Of a DNA stretch of 64,000 bases, positions 16,292-24,877 are shown in pieces. This DNA is from Acinetobacter pecorum (GTDB taxonomy: Bacteria > Pseudomonadota > Gammaproteobacteria > Pseudomonadales > Moraxellaceae). The first letter of the stretch is position 1; each line of letters opens with the position of its first letter. Below the pieces are notes generated by a model, which saw only the letters and a program-made list of their open reading frames with translations, was not told where the DNA came from and made no database searches. Location of the stretch: assembly GCF_014837015.1 (NCBI RefSeq), contig NZ_JACSPT010000002.1:231089-295088 (forward strand), given 5' to 3'. The translations under genes and the position numbers were made by a program.

Positions 16292-18018
16292 AAATCATGA
16301 TTTCTGCTTTCATTCATATGCTGATCGATAAAGTTTTCGATCATTTCTTCTTCCTGATCATTGAGTAATTCATAATCGAAACGGATGAAACTTTGTGTAA
16401 TCAGTTGTGCTTTGGTCAGATAGATTTTGATTTCTTCCTGACCGAGACGTAAATGAATGGTTTGTTTTTCCCTAAACATCTGTGAGCCAGAAACAATAAG
16501 ACTGGTCGAAACCTCATCTAGTTGCGTCATTTTCACCAGGAGTGCCGGTTGATAATTGACATGATGGCGTTCGGTACGGGTATAGGCAGCACAAGGGAAG
16601 AGCTCTTGTGCCAGAATTTCCAGGCCAATTTCCAGGCTTTTATCCGTTGACTGCTTGATCCAGCGAATCACACCGCCACGCCACTGGCTCTGGGTTTTTT
16701 CCTGAACCAGGATGAATTCACCGGTTTTCAGGTTGGCAGGGGTAACGTCGGTCCATTTAATCCGGTAACCATTGACACTAATATCCAGAACTTCAGCACT
16801 ATGGATCTGTTTGGTTTCACGATCGAGCGCCTTAATGCTGCTAAAACCACTTGGAATGGCATTTTCCAACGAGCTGACAAAACTACTTTCGCTCTGGAAA
16901 TTGTAATTGGCACCAAGTTCGAGTGTTTCGTTAAAATTTTTGCCTTTAGACAGGTAAAAATGCGCTACCGTTAAGCCAAAGCAGATATTGATCTGCGCTG
17001 AATACTCATAACGTTCATGACGACGTTCGACATTATTGGAAAGCAGGTTATAGATATGAAAATGCAGAGCAGGGGTCAGAAACAGTTTTTCATTACGTGA
17101 CAGATACTGGGCATTTTTGCTTTGGGTGCCGGTTAAATGATCCATCAGATTCTGGGTGGAAATATAGAAGCTTGGCTGAAACTGGGCTTCCTGATGGGAA
17201 TTAAAGATCGGCGGATGATCTTTGCTGGCATCAACCACATAACGGGATAATGTGGTTTCCTTTGGCAGGATCTGTACCAGTTTGGCCCAGTCAAAACTAC
17301 ACAAATACAGCCCCTGGATTTCTGCAGGCCGGATTTGATGAGTATTGAAAATATCCAGTAAAATCAGTTGTGAATAGGCATGTGCAATATTCTGGATCTC
17401 ATGCTGGGTGCCCAATACCTGATTGATATTGGTTTGATAGAAATTATTATCTATGGCACATTCAAGCAGTTGGTGAGCGGCCAGCCATTGTCCCAGTCCT
17501 GGCGTGCTATAAAGCATATGCTGTTGATATAACAGAAGTGTAAGTTGCTGCAGTGCATAATAAATCGAGACCATCCGGGCAGTTTGAATGCTTTTCTTTT
17601 TACCCAGAGAGAACAGCGAAAACTTCTGATGCGTCAGCTGATGATTGCAGCGCTTAACGATATCGATATAAATTTTGGCAAAATGACTGCGCAGCAGCAT
17701 GGCCAGCTCAATAATCTGGTCATTACGATCCGATGTTATCAGTCCCTGATTGACGAAATGCTTTTCCAGGCTGGTCAGAACATTTTCAAGAGTTGGATGT
17801 AAAATCTGAATCAGGTCAAAGCGCTGGGTTTCTGTACATTTTAGCTCAGAAACTTCCAATAGGGCATTAAACAGGGATTTGGATGAATTCCCCAGTTGTA
17901 GAATTGAAATTCCTGCAACCCATTCCTGTAAAGCTTTGGCAGTGGTTGGGCAAAAGCTCAACTGCTCTCGTTTTAGTTCAGTCGGTGTCTGAAAAATGTC
18001 TGAAGTATGCGTGCTCAT
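16273..18018 (-). CDS. PilZ-type c-di-GMP binding protein
   Basis: A 581-aa protein, mostly helical in its first 320 residues. The C-terminal part contains the PilZ fingerprints RRHERY (RxxxR, about 330) and DISVNGY (DxSxxG, about 411). The interval between them is longer than in simple PilZ domains, so an insertion is likely. PilZ domains bind c-di-GMP and pass the signal to motility, adhesion or polymer systems. Its 3' end overlaps the start of the degenerate EAL gene, giving a two-gene signalling operon; a functional link between the two products is inferred from this. Confidence 0.75.
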   Translation of the reverse strand: MSTHTSDIFQTPTELKREQLSFCPTTAKALQEWVAGISILQLGNSSKSLFNALLEVSELKCTETQRFDLIQILHPTLENVLTSLEKHFVNQGLITSDRNDQIIELAMLLRSHFAKIYIDIVKRCNHQLTHQKFSLFSLGKKKSIQTARMVSIYYALQQLTLLLYQQHMLYSTPGLGQWLAAHQLLECAIDNNFYQTNINQVLGTQHEIQNIAHAYSQLILLDIFNTHQIRPAEIQGLYLCSFDWAKLVQILPKETTLSRYVVDASKDHPPIFNSHQEAQFQPSFYISTQNLMDHLTGTQSKNAQYLSRNEKLFLTPALHFHIYNLLSNNVERRHERYEYSAQINICFGLTVAHFYLSKGKNFNETLELGANYNFQSESSFVSSLENAIPSGFSSIKALDRETKQIHSAEVLDISVNGYRIKWTDVTPANLKTGEFILVQEKTQSQWRGGVIRWIKQSTDKSLEIGLEILAQELFPCAAYTRTERHHVNYQPALLVKMTQLDEVSTSLIVSGSQMFREKQTIHLRLGQEEIKIYLTKAQLITQSFIRFDYELLNDQEEEMIENFIDQHMNESRNHDLWEALK

Positions 18019-18027
18019 CTTTATTAT

Positions 18028-19050
18028 TTAACTCAAAAATGTTGAAACCCCAAAAAGCGGTGTCTTATTCTTCTCGCCCGCTATTTCTCGAACCAGTTTA
18101 GGAACCAGATACCCCGGTAGGCTCGCTAAAACTTCTGTATAAATCTCATTAATATGGTCAGATGCCAAATCAAAATGATGGGCACCTTTTACTTTATCAA
18201 GTACATGTAAATAATAAGGCATGACCCCGGCATCGAACAAGCGATAGCTTAAATCTACTAAAACCTGAGCAGAATTATTAACCCCATTTAATAAAACCGC
18301 CTGATTCAATACAGTAATCTGGTGTTGAACCAGCTGGTTTAAACGCGTGCAAGTGAAGTCGTCCAACTCCGATGCATGGTTTGAGTGTACCACCAGAATA
18401 ATACGTAGCCTACTGTTTTTTAACATGCTAAGTAACTCTTCGTCGACTCGGTTGGGGATCACAATAGGAACTCGTGAATGTATTCTTAAGAATTTGAGAT
18501 GTGGTACTGATTCCAGTCGTTCAATCCAGGTTTTTAATTTTTGGTTCGATAAGGTCAGTGGATCACCACCACTCAAAATCACTTCATTAATATCGGGTTG
18601 GCTTTCCAGATATTGCTTGATATTTATCCAGTCTTCATTTTTAGGCAGATTTTCCTGATAGGGAAAATGCCGACGGAAACAATAACGGCAATGGACAGCA
18701 CAGGCACCAGTCAGTGTCAGCAAGAAACGGGATTTATATTTGTGCAGTACGCCAGGTTGCTGATTGGCCTGTTCTTCGCCCAAGGGATCAGTGACAAATC
18801 CCGGATGCTCTTCCAGTTCCAGATGATGGGGCAGCACTTGTAAAAGCAGGGGGTCTAAAGGGTTTCCGGTCTGCATTTTGCCCACAAAAGCACGTGGTAC
18901 GCGTAATTTAAACTGCTTGGAAGCCAAGATAGCGCCTGAGAGCAGTTGCTCCGGTGCAAGCTGCAGTACTTCAAGTAGTTCGCGTGGATCAGTGATCAGG
19001 TCGCTGAGTTGTGATTGCCAGTTTTGTTCTTGATATAGATAGTTCGTCAT
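18028..19050 (-). CDS. epmB: EF-P beta-lysylation protein, lysine 2,3-aminomutase family
   Basis: This radical-SAM, PLP-dependent enzyme converts (S)-alpha-lysine to (R)-beta-lysine, which EpmA attaches to EF-P. The radical-SAM cluster motif CAVHCRYC places cysteines at 117, 121 and 124. The following FRRHFPYQEN and the GGDPL loop (SGGDPLTLSN) are typical. The length of 340 aa matches EpmB and is shorter than catabolic lysine aminomutases. The gene is divergent from efp, its target, about 380 bases away; no epmA is visible in this window. Confidence 0.93.
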   Translation of the reverse strand: MTNYLYQEQNWQSQLSDLITDPRELLEVLQLAPEQLLSGAILASKQFKLRVPRAFVGKMQTGNPLDPLLLQVLPHHLELEEHPGFVTDPLGEEQANQQPGVLHKYKSRFLLTLTGACAVHCRYCFRRHFPYQENLPKNEDWINIKQYLESQPDINEVILSGGDPLTLSNQKLKTWIERLESVPHLKFLRIHSRVPIVIPNRVDEELLSMLKNSRLRIILVVHSNHASELDDFTCTRLNQLVQHQITVLNQAVLLNGVNNSAQVLVDLSYRLFDAGVMPYYLHVLDKVKGAHHFDLASDHINEIYTEVLASLPGYLVPKLVREIAGEKNKTPLFGVSTFLS

Positions 19051-19431
19051 GCTGGAAGATTAACAATATTAAGTGGGAGGACACATCCTGATGGAAACAG
19101 TTTAACAGTTTGTAAGAAAGCAGAATGACTCGCTGTGCTCTAATATAGGGTGCGATTCAGATATGCTGATCTTCATGATAAGCTGATGACAGTCTAACGT
19201 TGAGCAAGACATGAATAAACAAAGGATTTTCATATCTGATTGTAACTTAGACAGCCTGAGCAGGTAAAAGCGGATTTTTTCATTGCGGCAAGACGTATTG
19301 CTCATTTAGAATACGCAACATTAAATGAATGTGCATGTGGCAAATCATGTTCGTGTCAGACTTGCTAAATGACATCGCAACAGCCCATAGCATCTATAGA
19401 TTAAAGTTAGTAAGTTTGGAGTGCGCCAGTC
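19051..19431. other. Intergenic region between epmB and efp
   Basis: This 381-base divergent region must hold both promoters. I see no hairpin with a T run and no convincing protein; a 67-codon minus-strand frame at 19102-19305 has no ribosome binding site. No promoter with both boxes at good spacing could be picked by eye. Confidence 0.5.
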
Positions 19432-20001
19432 ATGGCCTATTATTCTACGAATGATTTCAAGTCAGGCCTTAAGGTTATGCTTGATGGCAACCCATGTTCA
19501 ATCATGGAAAATGAATACGTAAAACCAGGTAAAGGCCAAGCTTTTAACCGCGTAAAATTACGTAACCTTAAATCAGGCAAAGTGTTAGAAAAAACATTTA
19601 AGTCTGGTGACTCACTAGAAGCTGCTGATATCGTTGAAGTAGAAATGGAATACTTGTACAACGATGGCGAAATGTGGAACTTCATGGATCCTGTTACCTT
19701 TGAACAGATCGCAGCTGATAAAACAGCAATGAGCGATGCTGCAAAATGGTTAAAAGACGATTCTAACGAAAAATGTACCATCATGTTGTGGAATGGCGTG
19801 CCTCTTAGTGTGAGCCCACCAAACTTCGTGGTATTAAAAATCGTTGAAACTGATCCAGGTGTTCGTGGTGATACTTCTGGCGGTGGTGGTAAGCCGGCGA
19901 AACTTGAAACAGGTGCTGTAGTACGTGTTCCATTATTCGTACAGCAAGAGGAAAGCGTTCGTGTAGATACCCGTACTGGTGACTATTTAGAACGTGCATA
20001 A
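19432..20001 (+). CDS. efp: Elongation factor P
   Basis: A 189-aa three-domain translation factor that relieves ribosome stalling at polyproline. The loop PGKGQAF places Lys34 as the residue beta-lysylated by EpmA/EpmB. The C-terminal end [14 protein letters not shown] is the family signature. ATG 19432 follows TTTGGAGTGCGCCAGTC. The divergent epmB supports the beta-lysine pathway, not the rhamnose (EarP) pathway, which would show Arg here. Confidence 0.97.
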   Translation: MAYYSTNDFKSGLKVMLDGNPCSIMENEYVKPGKGQAFNRVKLRNLKSGKVLEKTFKSGDSLEAADIVEVEMEYLYNDGEMWNFMDPVTFEQIAADKTAMSDAAKWLKDDSNEKCTIMLWNGVPLSVSPPNFVVLKIVETDPGVRGDTSGGGGKPAKLETGAVVRVPLFVQQEESVRVDTRTGDYLERA

Positions 20002-20026
20002 TGGTTTGAAAATAGACTATTATCGA

Positions 20027-20055
20027 GAGGGATGATTTAGATCATCCCTTTTTTT
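20027..20055 (+). terminator. Terminator of efp
   Basis: The 8-bp stem GGGATGAT/ATCATCCC with loop TTAG is followed by T7. Confidence 0.88.
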
Positions 20056-20172
20056 ATGCCAAAGTCTTAGAGGAAAAGCAAAAGAACAGGCGTAAAGTCG
20101 CAAGGGAAAACAGCAGTACCTCGAACAACAACAATCACGCTGATTTGTATGCATCACAATATGAGGGATTGA

Positions 20173-22272
20173 ATGGAAACTTTACAGAAGAAGTCCACGC
20201 TGACTTCGAAAATGATTTGGCTTTTGGTAGCCATTGTGGGTGCAGTCTCCTTTGGAGTGCTGGCACTGAGTCGGGGTGAGCATGTCAATGCAGTCTGGCT
20301 GGTACTTGCCGCCGCCTGCGTCTATAGCATTGCTTACCGTTTTTACAGTTTATTTATTGCCAATAAAGTATTTGAGCTGGATGAACGCCGTTTAACGCCT
20401 GCGCATCGTCTGGCTGATGGTCTGGACTATGTGCCGACCAATAAAAGCGTGCTGTTTGGCCATCACTTTGCAGCGATTGCCGGTGCAGGTCCGCTAGTAG
20501 GTCCAATCCTGGCAGCGCAGATGGGTTATCTGCCGGGCACGATCTGGCTACTGGTCGGTGTGGTACTTGCCGGTGCAGTCCAGGATTTTCTGGTGCTGTT
20601 TATTTCCACCCGTCGTGACGGTCGATCACTCGGTGAAATGGCCAAGCAGGAACTGGGTACTTTTGCCGGGATTGTGGTCATGCTCGGTGCCTTAGGCGTG
20701 ATGATTATCATTCTGGCAGTACTGGCACTGGTGGTGGTAAAAGCACTGACCAACAGTCCTTGGGGTGTATTCAGTATCGCAGCGACCATTCCGATTGCGA
20801 TCTTTATGGGCATCTACATGCGTTTTATCCGACCAGGTAAAATTGCTGAAGTCTCGATTATTGGTTTTGTCCTGATGATGCTGGGCATTATCTACGGCGA
20901 AAACATCGCACAACATCCATATTGGGGCCCATTCTTTACGCTTTCTGGCACTGAGCTGACTTGGGCATTGATCATTTATGGATTCATTGCATCGGTACTG
21001 CCAGTCTGGCTATTGCTTGCTCCACGTGATTATCTGTCGACCTTCCTGAAAATTGGCGTGATTGCAGGTCTGGCTGTGGGTATCCTGTTTGCCATGCCTG
21101 AAATGAAACTGCCAGCAATTACCAAATTCGTTGATGGTACTGGTCCTGTATTTGCAGGTTCTATGTTCCCATTCCTGTTTATTACCATTGCCTGTGGTGC
21201 GATTTCCGGTTTCCATGCTTTGGTGTCTTCAGGAACGACACCAAAACTGGTCAACAATGAACGCGATATCCGCATGATCGGTTACGGCGGTATGTTGATG
21301 GAATCTTTTGTGGCGATCATGGCCTTGATCTGTGCTGCAATTCTGGATCCAGGAATTTACTTTGCCATTAACTCGCCAGCCGCATTACTCGGTACTACAG
21401 CCGAAAGTGCAGCAGAAGCAGTACGAACCCTTGGTTTTGTGGTAACGCCTGAAGCTTTGACCTTACTGGCACAAGAAGTTGGTGAAAACTCGATTTTGTC
21501 ACGTACTGGTGGTGCGCCTACCTTTGCAATTGGTATGGCACATATCATCACCGAAATTTTCAACAGTCGTGAAATGATGGCATTCTGGTATCACTTTGCG
21601 ATTCTGTTTGAAGCATTGTTTATCCTGACTGCTGTAGATGCTGGTACCCGTGCCTGTCGCTTTATGGTGCAGGATACCGTAGGTATCGTGATTCCTGCGG
21701 TGAAACAGTCGCATAACTTCTTCGGAAACCTGTTGGGTACTGCGGTTGCAGTGGCAGGCTGGGGATTCTTCGTCTATCAGGGCGTAGTCGATCCACTGGG
21801 CGGGATTAACAGCTTATGGCCACTGTTTGGTATCGGTAACCAGATTCTGGCTGCGATGGCGCTCATTCTCGGTACCGTCATTCTGTTCAAGATGAAAAAA
21901 CAGAAATATGTCTGGGTGACAATTATCCCGACAGTGTTCCTGTTCATTACTTCCATGACAGCAGGCTGGCAGAAGATTTTCCACGAAAATCCAAAGATTG
22001 GTTTCCTTGCGCAAGCTGACCGTTTCAACACGGCAATTGCCAATAATGAAATCCTGGCGCCAGCGAAAACCATGGCTGAAATGCAGACGGTAGCGATGTC
22101 GAACCAGATCAATGCTGCACTTTGTGCTTTCTTCATGATTGTAGCCTTTGTGATGTTGTTCGCTGCGATTGGTGTGATTCGCCGTGCCTTGGCAAGTCCG
22201 GTACCGACCGTGCATGAGGCAGAAGCGATTTATCGCGATCCTGAAGAGATTCAGCCAGCGAAAGGTCATTAA
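20173..22272 (+). CDS. cstA: Carbon starvation protein A family transporter
   Basis: A 699-aa inner-membrane protein with roughly 16-18 hydrophobic helices. The CstA core FGHHFAAIAGAGPLVGPILAAQMGYLPG and the downstream SGFHALVSSGTTPK are clear. CstA/BtsT proteins import pyruvate (and, for CstA, peptides by some reports) under starvation. ATG 20173 follows GAGGGATTGA. The small YbdD/YjiX-type gene ten bases downstream is the usual partner. Confidence 0.93.
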   Translation: METLQKKSTLTSKMIWLLVAIVGAVSFGVLALSRGEHVNAVWLVLAAACVYSIAYRFYSLFIANKVFELDERRLTPAHRLADGLDYVPTNKSVLFGHHFAAIAGAGPLVGPILAAQMGYLPGTIWLLVGVVLAGAVQDFLVLFISTRRDGRSLGEMAKQELGTFAGIVVMLGALGVMIIILAVLALVVVKALTNSPWGVFSIAATIPIAIFMGIYMRFIRPGKIAEVSIIGFVLMMLGIIYGENIAQHPYWGPFFTLSGTELTWALIIYGFIASVLPVWLLLAPRDYLSTFLKIGVIAGLAVGILFAMPEMKLPAITKFVDGTGPVFAGSMFPFLFITIACGAISGFHALVSSGTTPKLVNNERDIRMIGYGGMLMESFVAIMALICAAILDPGIYFAINSPAALLGTTAESAAEAVRTLGFVVTPEALTLLAQEVGENSILSRTGGAPTFAIGMAHIITEIFNSREMMAFWYHFAILFEALFILTAVDAGTRACRFMVQDTVGIVIPAVKQSHNFFGNLLGTAVAVAGWGFFVYQGVVDPLGGINSLWPLFGIGNQILAAMALILGTVILFKMKKQKYVWVTIIPTVFLFITSMTAGWQKIFHENPKIGFLAQADRFNTAIANNEILAPAKTMAEMQTVAMSNQINAALCAFFMIVAFVMLFAAIGVIRRALASPVPTVHEAEAIYRDPEEIQPAKGH

Positions 22273-22282
22273 GGAGAATATT

Positions 22283-22582
22283 ATGAATCTGAAGTTTGCC
22301 AAAAGCGGGAAAACGATGATTTATAAAATCATCAAGATGACCGTGATGTCGCAGAAGGATTTGATCCTGAATCCGAAAAACTGGTCACGGATTGCGACCT
22401 TGTGGCAACGTTTGCAGCAAAGTTTCCGTTTGATGGTCGGTGTACCTGATTATCAGACCTATGTGGAGCATATGCGCAAGCATCACCCGGATCTGGAACC
22501 CATGGATCCTAAGACTTTCTATCGCCACTGTGTAGATTCGCGTTATCCATCCGCAGGTGGTATGAAGAAATGTCCATGTTAA
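22283..22582 (+). CDS. YbdD/YjiX family (DUF466) small protein
   Basis: A 99-aa protein with the family pattern GVPDYQTYVEHMRKHHPD and RYPSAGGMKKCPC at the C-terminus, with a Cys-Pro-Cys end. Such proteins are encoded directly after cstA or btsT and are thought to assist the transporter. ATG 22283 has AAGGAG at the right distance. The longer upstream open frame is inside cstA and is not used. Confidence 0.88.
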   Translation: MNLKFAKSGKTMIYKIIKMTVMSQKDLILNPKNWSRIATLWQRLQQSFRLMVGVPDYQTYVEHMRKHHPDLEPMDPKTFYRHCVDSRYPSAGGMKKCPC

Positions 22583-22597
22583 TGGTTAAGTAACAGC

Positions 22598-22624
22598 AAG
22601 CGCCTTTCGGGGCGCTTTTTTTTC
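22598..22624 (+). terminator. Terminator of cstA operon
   Basis: The stem AAGCGCC/GGCGCTT with a six-base loop is followed by a long T run. Confidence 0.88.
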
Positions 22625-22980
22625 TCTAAAAGAATAGGCCACCTAATAACCCTGATTGCATGAGTTGAGCTATTTCCAAAAAAATTATAAAAATCAAAAA
22701 AATGATCTGGGTGTATATACCTTTTAAGTATGAATTTTTATGTATAAGTCTTTTCAAGAGACGGCAAAGTCCTATAAGTATTTTGATATTTGATCAAAAA
22801 ATATCTCTGTCTGTAGCAGTCATTTTTATTTTCTAGATCTCATTTCTGTATGTTCTTTCTATTCCGGTATTTTCTAGTGAGTGTATTTATTCAGTTACAT
22901 AGACAGATGATTGATCTTTTGGGAAAATTTAAATTTCAGTGTATGTTAATCCTAGACCATGTTTTATTAAGGAATTTACT
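22625..22980. other. AT-rich intergenic region before moxR
   Basis: 356 bases without an open frame worth calling. Presumably it carries the promoter of the moxR operon; I could not single out a convincing one. Confidence 0.5.
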
Positions 22981-23943
22981 GTGATCTGGGGCATGAAACA
23001 AAAGGAAAATAACGACATTGCATACATCAATACAGGGCTTGAACAAAAGATTGCAAGTTATTCACCCAAGATCCAGCATTTTTTTGAAGAAGTTAATGCC
23101 ATTGTGCTGGACAAGCAGGCTCAGACCAAACTGGCACTCTGTTGCCTGATTGCGGGTGGACATGTCCTGTTTGAAGATTTACCCGGGCTGGGAAAAACCA
23201 CATTAGCCAGCAGTCTGGCACATCTGGCAGGATTGAAGTTCCAACGGATCCAGTTTACCAATGACATGCTGGCCAGTGATGTGATCGGCATTAATATGTT
23301 TAATCAGAAAGAACACCGGTTTGAGTTTAAACAAGGGCCGATTTTTACCCAGATTTTACTGGCAGATGAAATTAACCGTTGCAGTCCCAAAACCCAGAGT
23401 GCCTTACTTGAAGCCATGGAAGAAGGCTATGCCACCATTGATGGCGTGCGCTATGCCTTGCCCAAACCCTTCTGGGTGCTTGCAACACAAAACCCGCTGT
23501 TTCAAAGTGGTACTTATGCTTTACCTGAATCCCAGCTTGACCGTTTTCTGATGCGTTTATCCTTGGGTTATCCATCGCGCCATGCAGAAAAACTTTTATT
23601 ACAGCAGGAATCCCGTTTTGCCCTGATTGCGAGCCTGACCCATATTTTCACTGAAGATGAGATACTGGAACTACAAAGCCTGACGCATCAGGTATTTATC
23701 AGTGAAGCCATTCAGGAATATCTGCTCGATCTGGCAGAAGAAACCCGTAAAAAACGACATGGACTTTCCACACGTGGCTTATTGGCCCTGAAGCGTGCAG
23801 CACAAGCACATGCCCTGATTCAGCAACGTGCCTTTGTCACGCCCGATGATGTACAGGCCGTATTTGTTGCGGTGACTTCACATCGTCTGGGTTTAAGTGA
23901 GGCAGAAGCCTTTAATGTCATGCAACAGGTTGCGGTCAGCTAA
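22981..23943 (+). CDS. MoxR-family AAA+ ATPase
   Basis: A protein of about 320 aa with Walker A (DLPGLGKTTLA), Walker B-type ADEINR and the sensor pattern ATQNP. MoxR ATPases act as chaperones that mature or activate partner protein complexes. GTG 22981 was chosen because AAGGA lies seven bases upstream; ATG 22993 and the frame-opening codon at 22939 are alternatives. A DUF58 protein and a transmembrane transglutaminase follow at short spacing, a widely conserved three-gene arrangement whose target is generally unknown. Confidence 0.9.
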   Translation: MIWGMKQKENNDIAYINTGLEQKIASYSPKIQHFFEEVNAIVLDKQAQTKLALCCLIAGGHVLFEDLPGLGKTTLASSLAHLAGLKFQRIQFTNDMLASDVIGINMFNQKEHRFEFKQGPIFTQILLADEINRCSPKTQSALLEAMEEGYATIDGVRYALPKPFWVLATQNPLFQSGTYALPESQLDRFLMRLSLGYPSRHAEKLLLQQESRFALIASLTHIFTEDEILELQSLTHQVFISEAIQEYLLDLAEETRKKRHGLSTRGLLALKRAAQAHALIQQRAFVTPDDVQAVFVAVTSHRLGLSEAEAFNVMQQVAVS

Positions 23944-23955
23944 AGGAGTTTTCTC

Positions 23956-24861
23956 TTGGATAGAACCTGGCAAAAATGGCTGGCCAAACGCTTTCAATTT
24001 TCACAGCAGAAACAGCTCTCACAGAAAGATGTTCTGGTATTTATTTATCGGCAGGGTTATCTGTATCTTGTTTTGATCTTGATCACCTTTGTGGCCGGAG
24101 TGAATTATGCCAATAACCTGATTTTAGGTTTTTGTTTTTTAATCAGTGCCGTGCTGTGTGTTAGTTTCTATCTGACTTTCAAACAATTGCATGACCTGAA
24201 AATTGAATTAATTGCAGATGATATTGGTCAGGTAGGGAATAGCCTGAATCTACATTTTTATTTTCAACAGCAGCAGCTTCGTCCACGATATGTATATATC
24301 AAGGCAGGAGATCAGATAGCAAAATTTTTTCTGAATGCAGCCAAGCAGCAATTTATCCTGCCATTTTACACAGAGCAACGTGGTAAGTTTGATTACCCGA
24401 TCATTCAGATTTATTCGGTTTATCCCTTTGGTCTGGTTCGAGCCTGGACCTATCTTTATCATCAACATTCTGCCTGGATTGCTCCTAAGGCTGAAGCTTT
24501 TACGGCTGAAAATAAATATTACTTTAACCGCTTTGAACCGGATATGGATGAATTTCGTGAATTACGCAATTATCAGTCTGGGGATTCCTTGCAGGCTGTC
24601 TCCTGGAAGCAGTTTGCGCGTGGACAAGGCCTGTATGTCAAAGTCTTTGAACAATATCAGGATGAACACAGTATCGAGATTCATTATGAGCATATGCCAA
24701 GCCAGTCACATGAAGAAAAACTTGAATTTGTAATGGGGCTGGTCGAGCAGTGCGAGCAGCAGCAATGTGCCTATAGCCTGCATTTGCCACAGGCCGAGTT
24801 GCCACAGGGCGCAGGGGAAGAACAACTGCGGAAAGCCAAACAATTGTTGGCGCAGGCCTAA
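23956..24861 (+). CDS. DUF58 domain protein
   Basis: A 301-aa protein with two N-terminal transmembrane helices (about 30-75) and the DUF58 signature near residue 200 (EFRELRNYQSGDSLQAVSWK). DUF58 proteins carry a von Willebrand factor A-like fold and pair with MoxR ATPases. The start is TTG at 23956, supported by AAAGGAG seven bases upstream; no ATG with a comparable site exists. It lies between moxR and the transglutaminase gene, almost certainly in one operon. Confidence 0.85.
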   Translation: MDRTWQKWLAKRFQFSQQKQLSQKDVLVFIYRQGYLYLVLILITFVAGVNYANNLILGFCFLISAVLCVSFYLTFKQLHDLKIELIADDIGQVGNSLNLHFYFQQQQLRPRYVYIKAGDQIAKFFLNAAKQQFILPFYTEQRGKFDYPIIQIYSVYPFGLVRAWTYLYHQHSAWIAPKAEAFTAENKYYFNRFEPDMDEFRELRNYQSGDSLQAVSWKQFARGQGLYVKVFEQYQDEHSIEIHYEHMPSQSHEEKLEFVMGLVEQCEQQQCAYSLHLPQAELPQGAGEEQLRKAKQLLAQA

Positions 24862-24877
24862 AGTGGATAAAGAAACG

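Noticed and set aside
19102..19305. 67-codon minus-strand ORF between epmB and efp
   Set aside because: No ribosome binding site and no protein-like features; the region is needed for divergent promoters.
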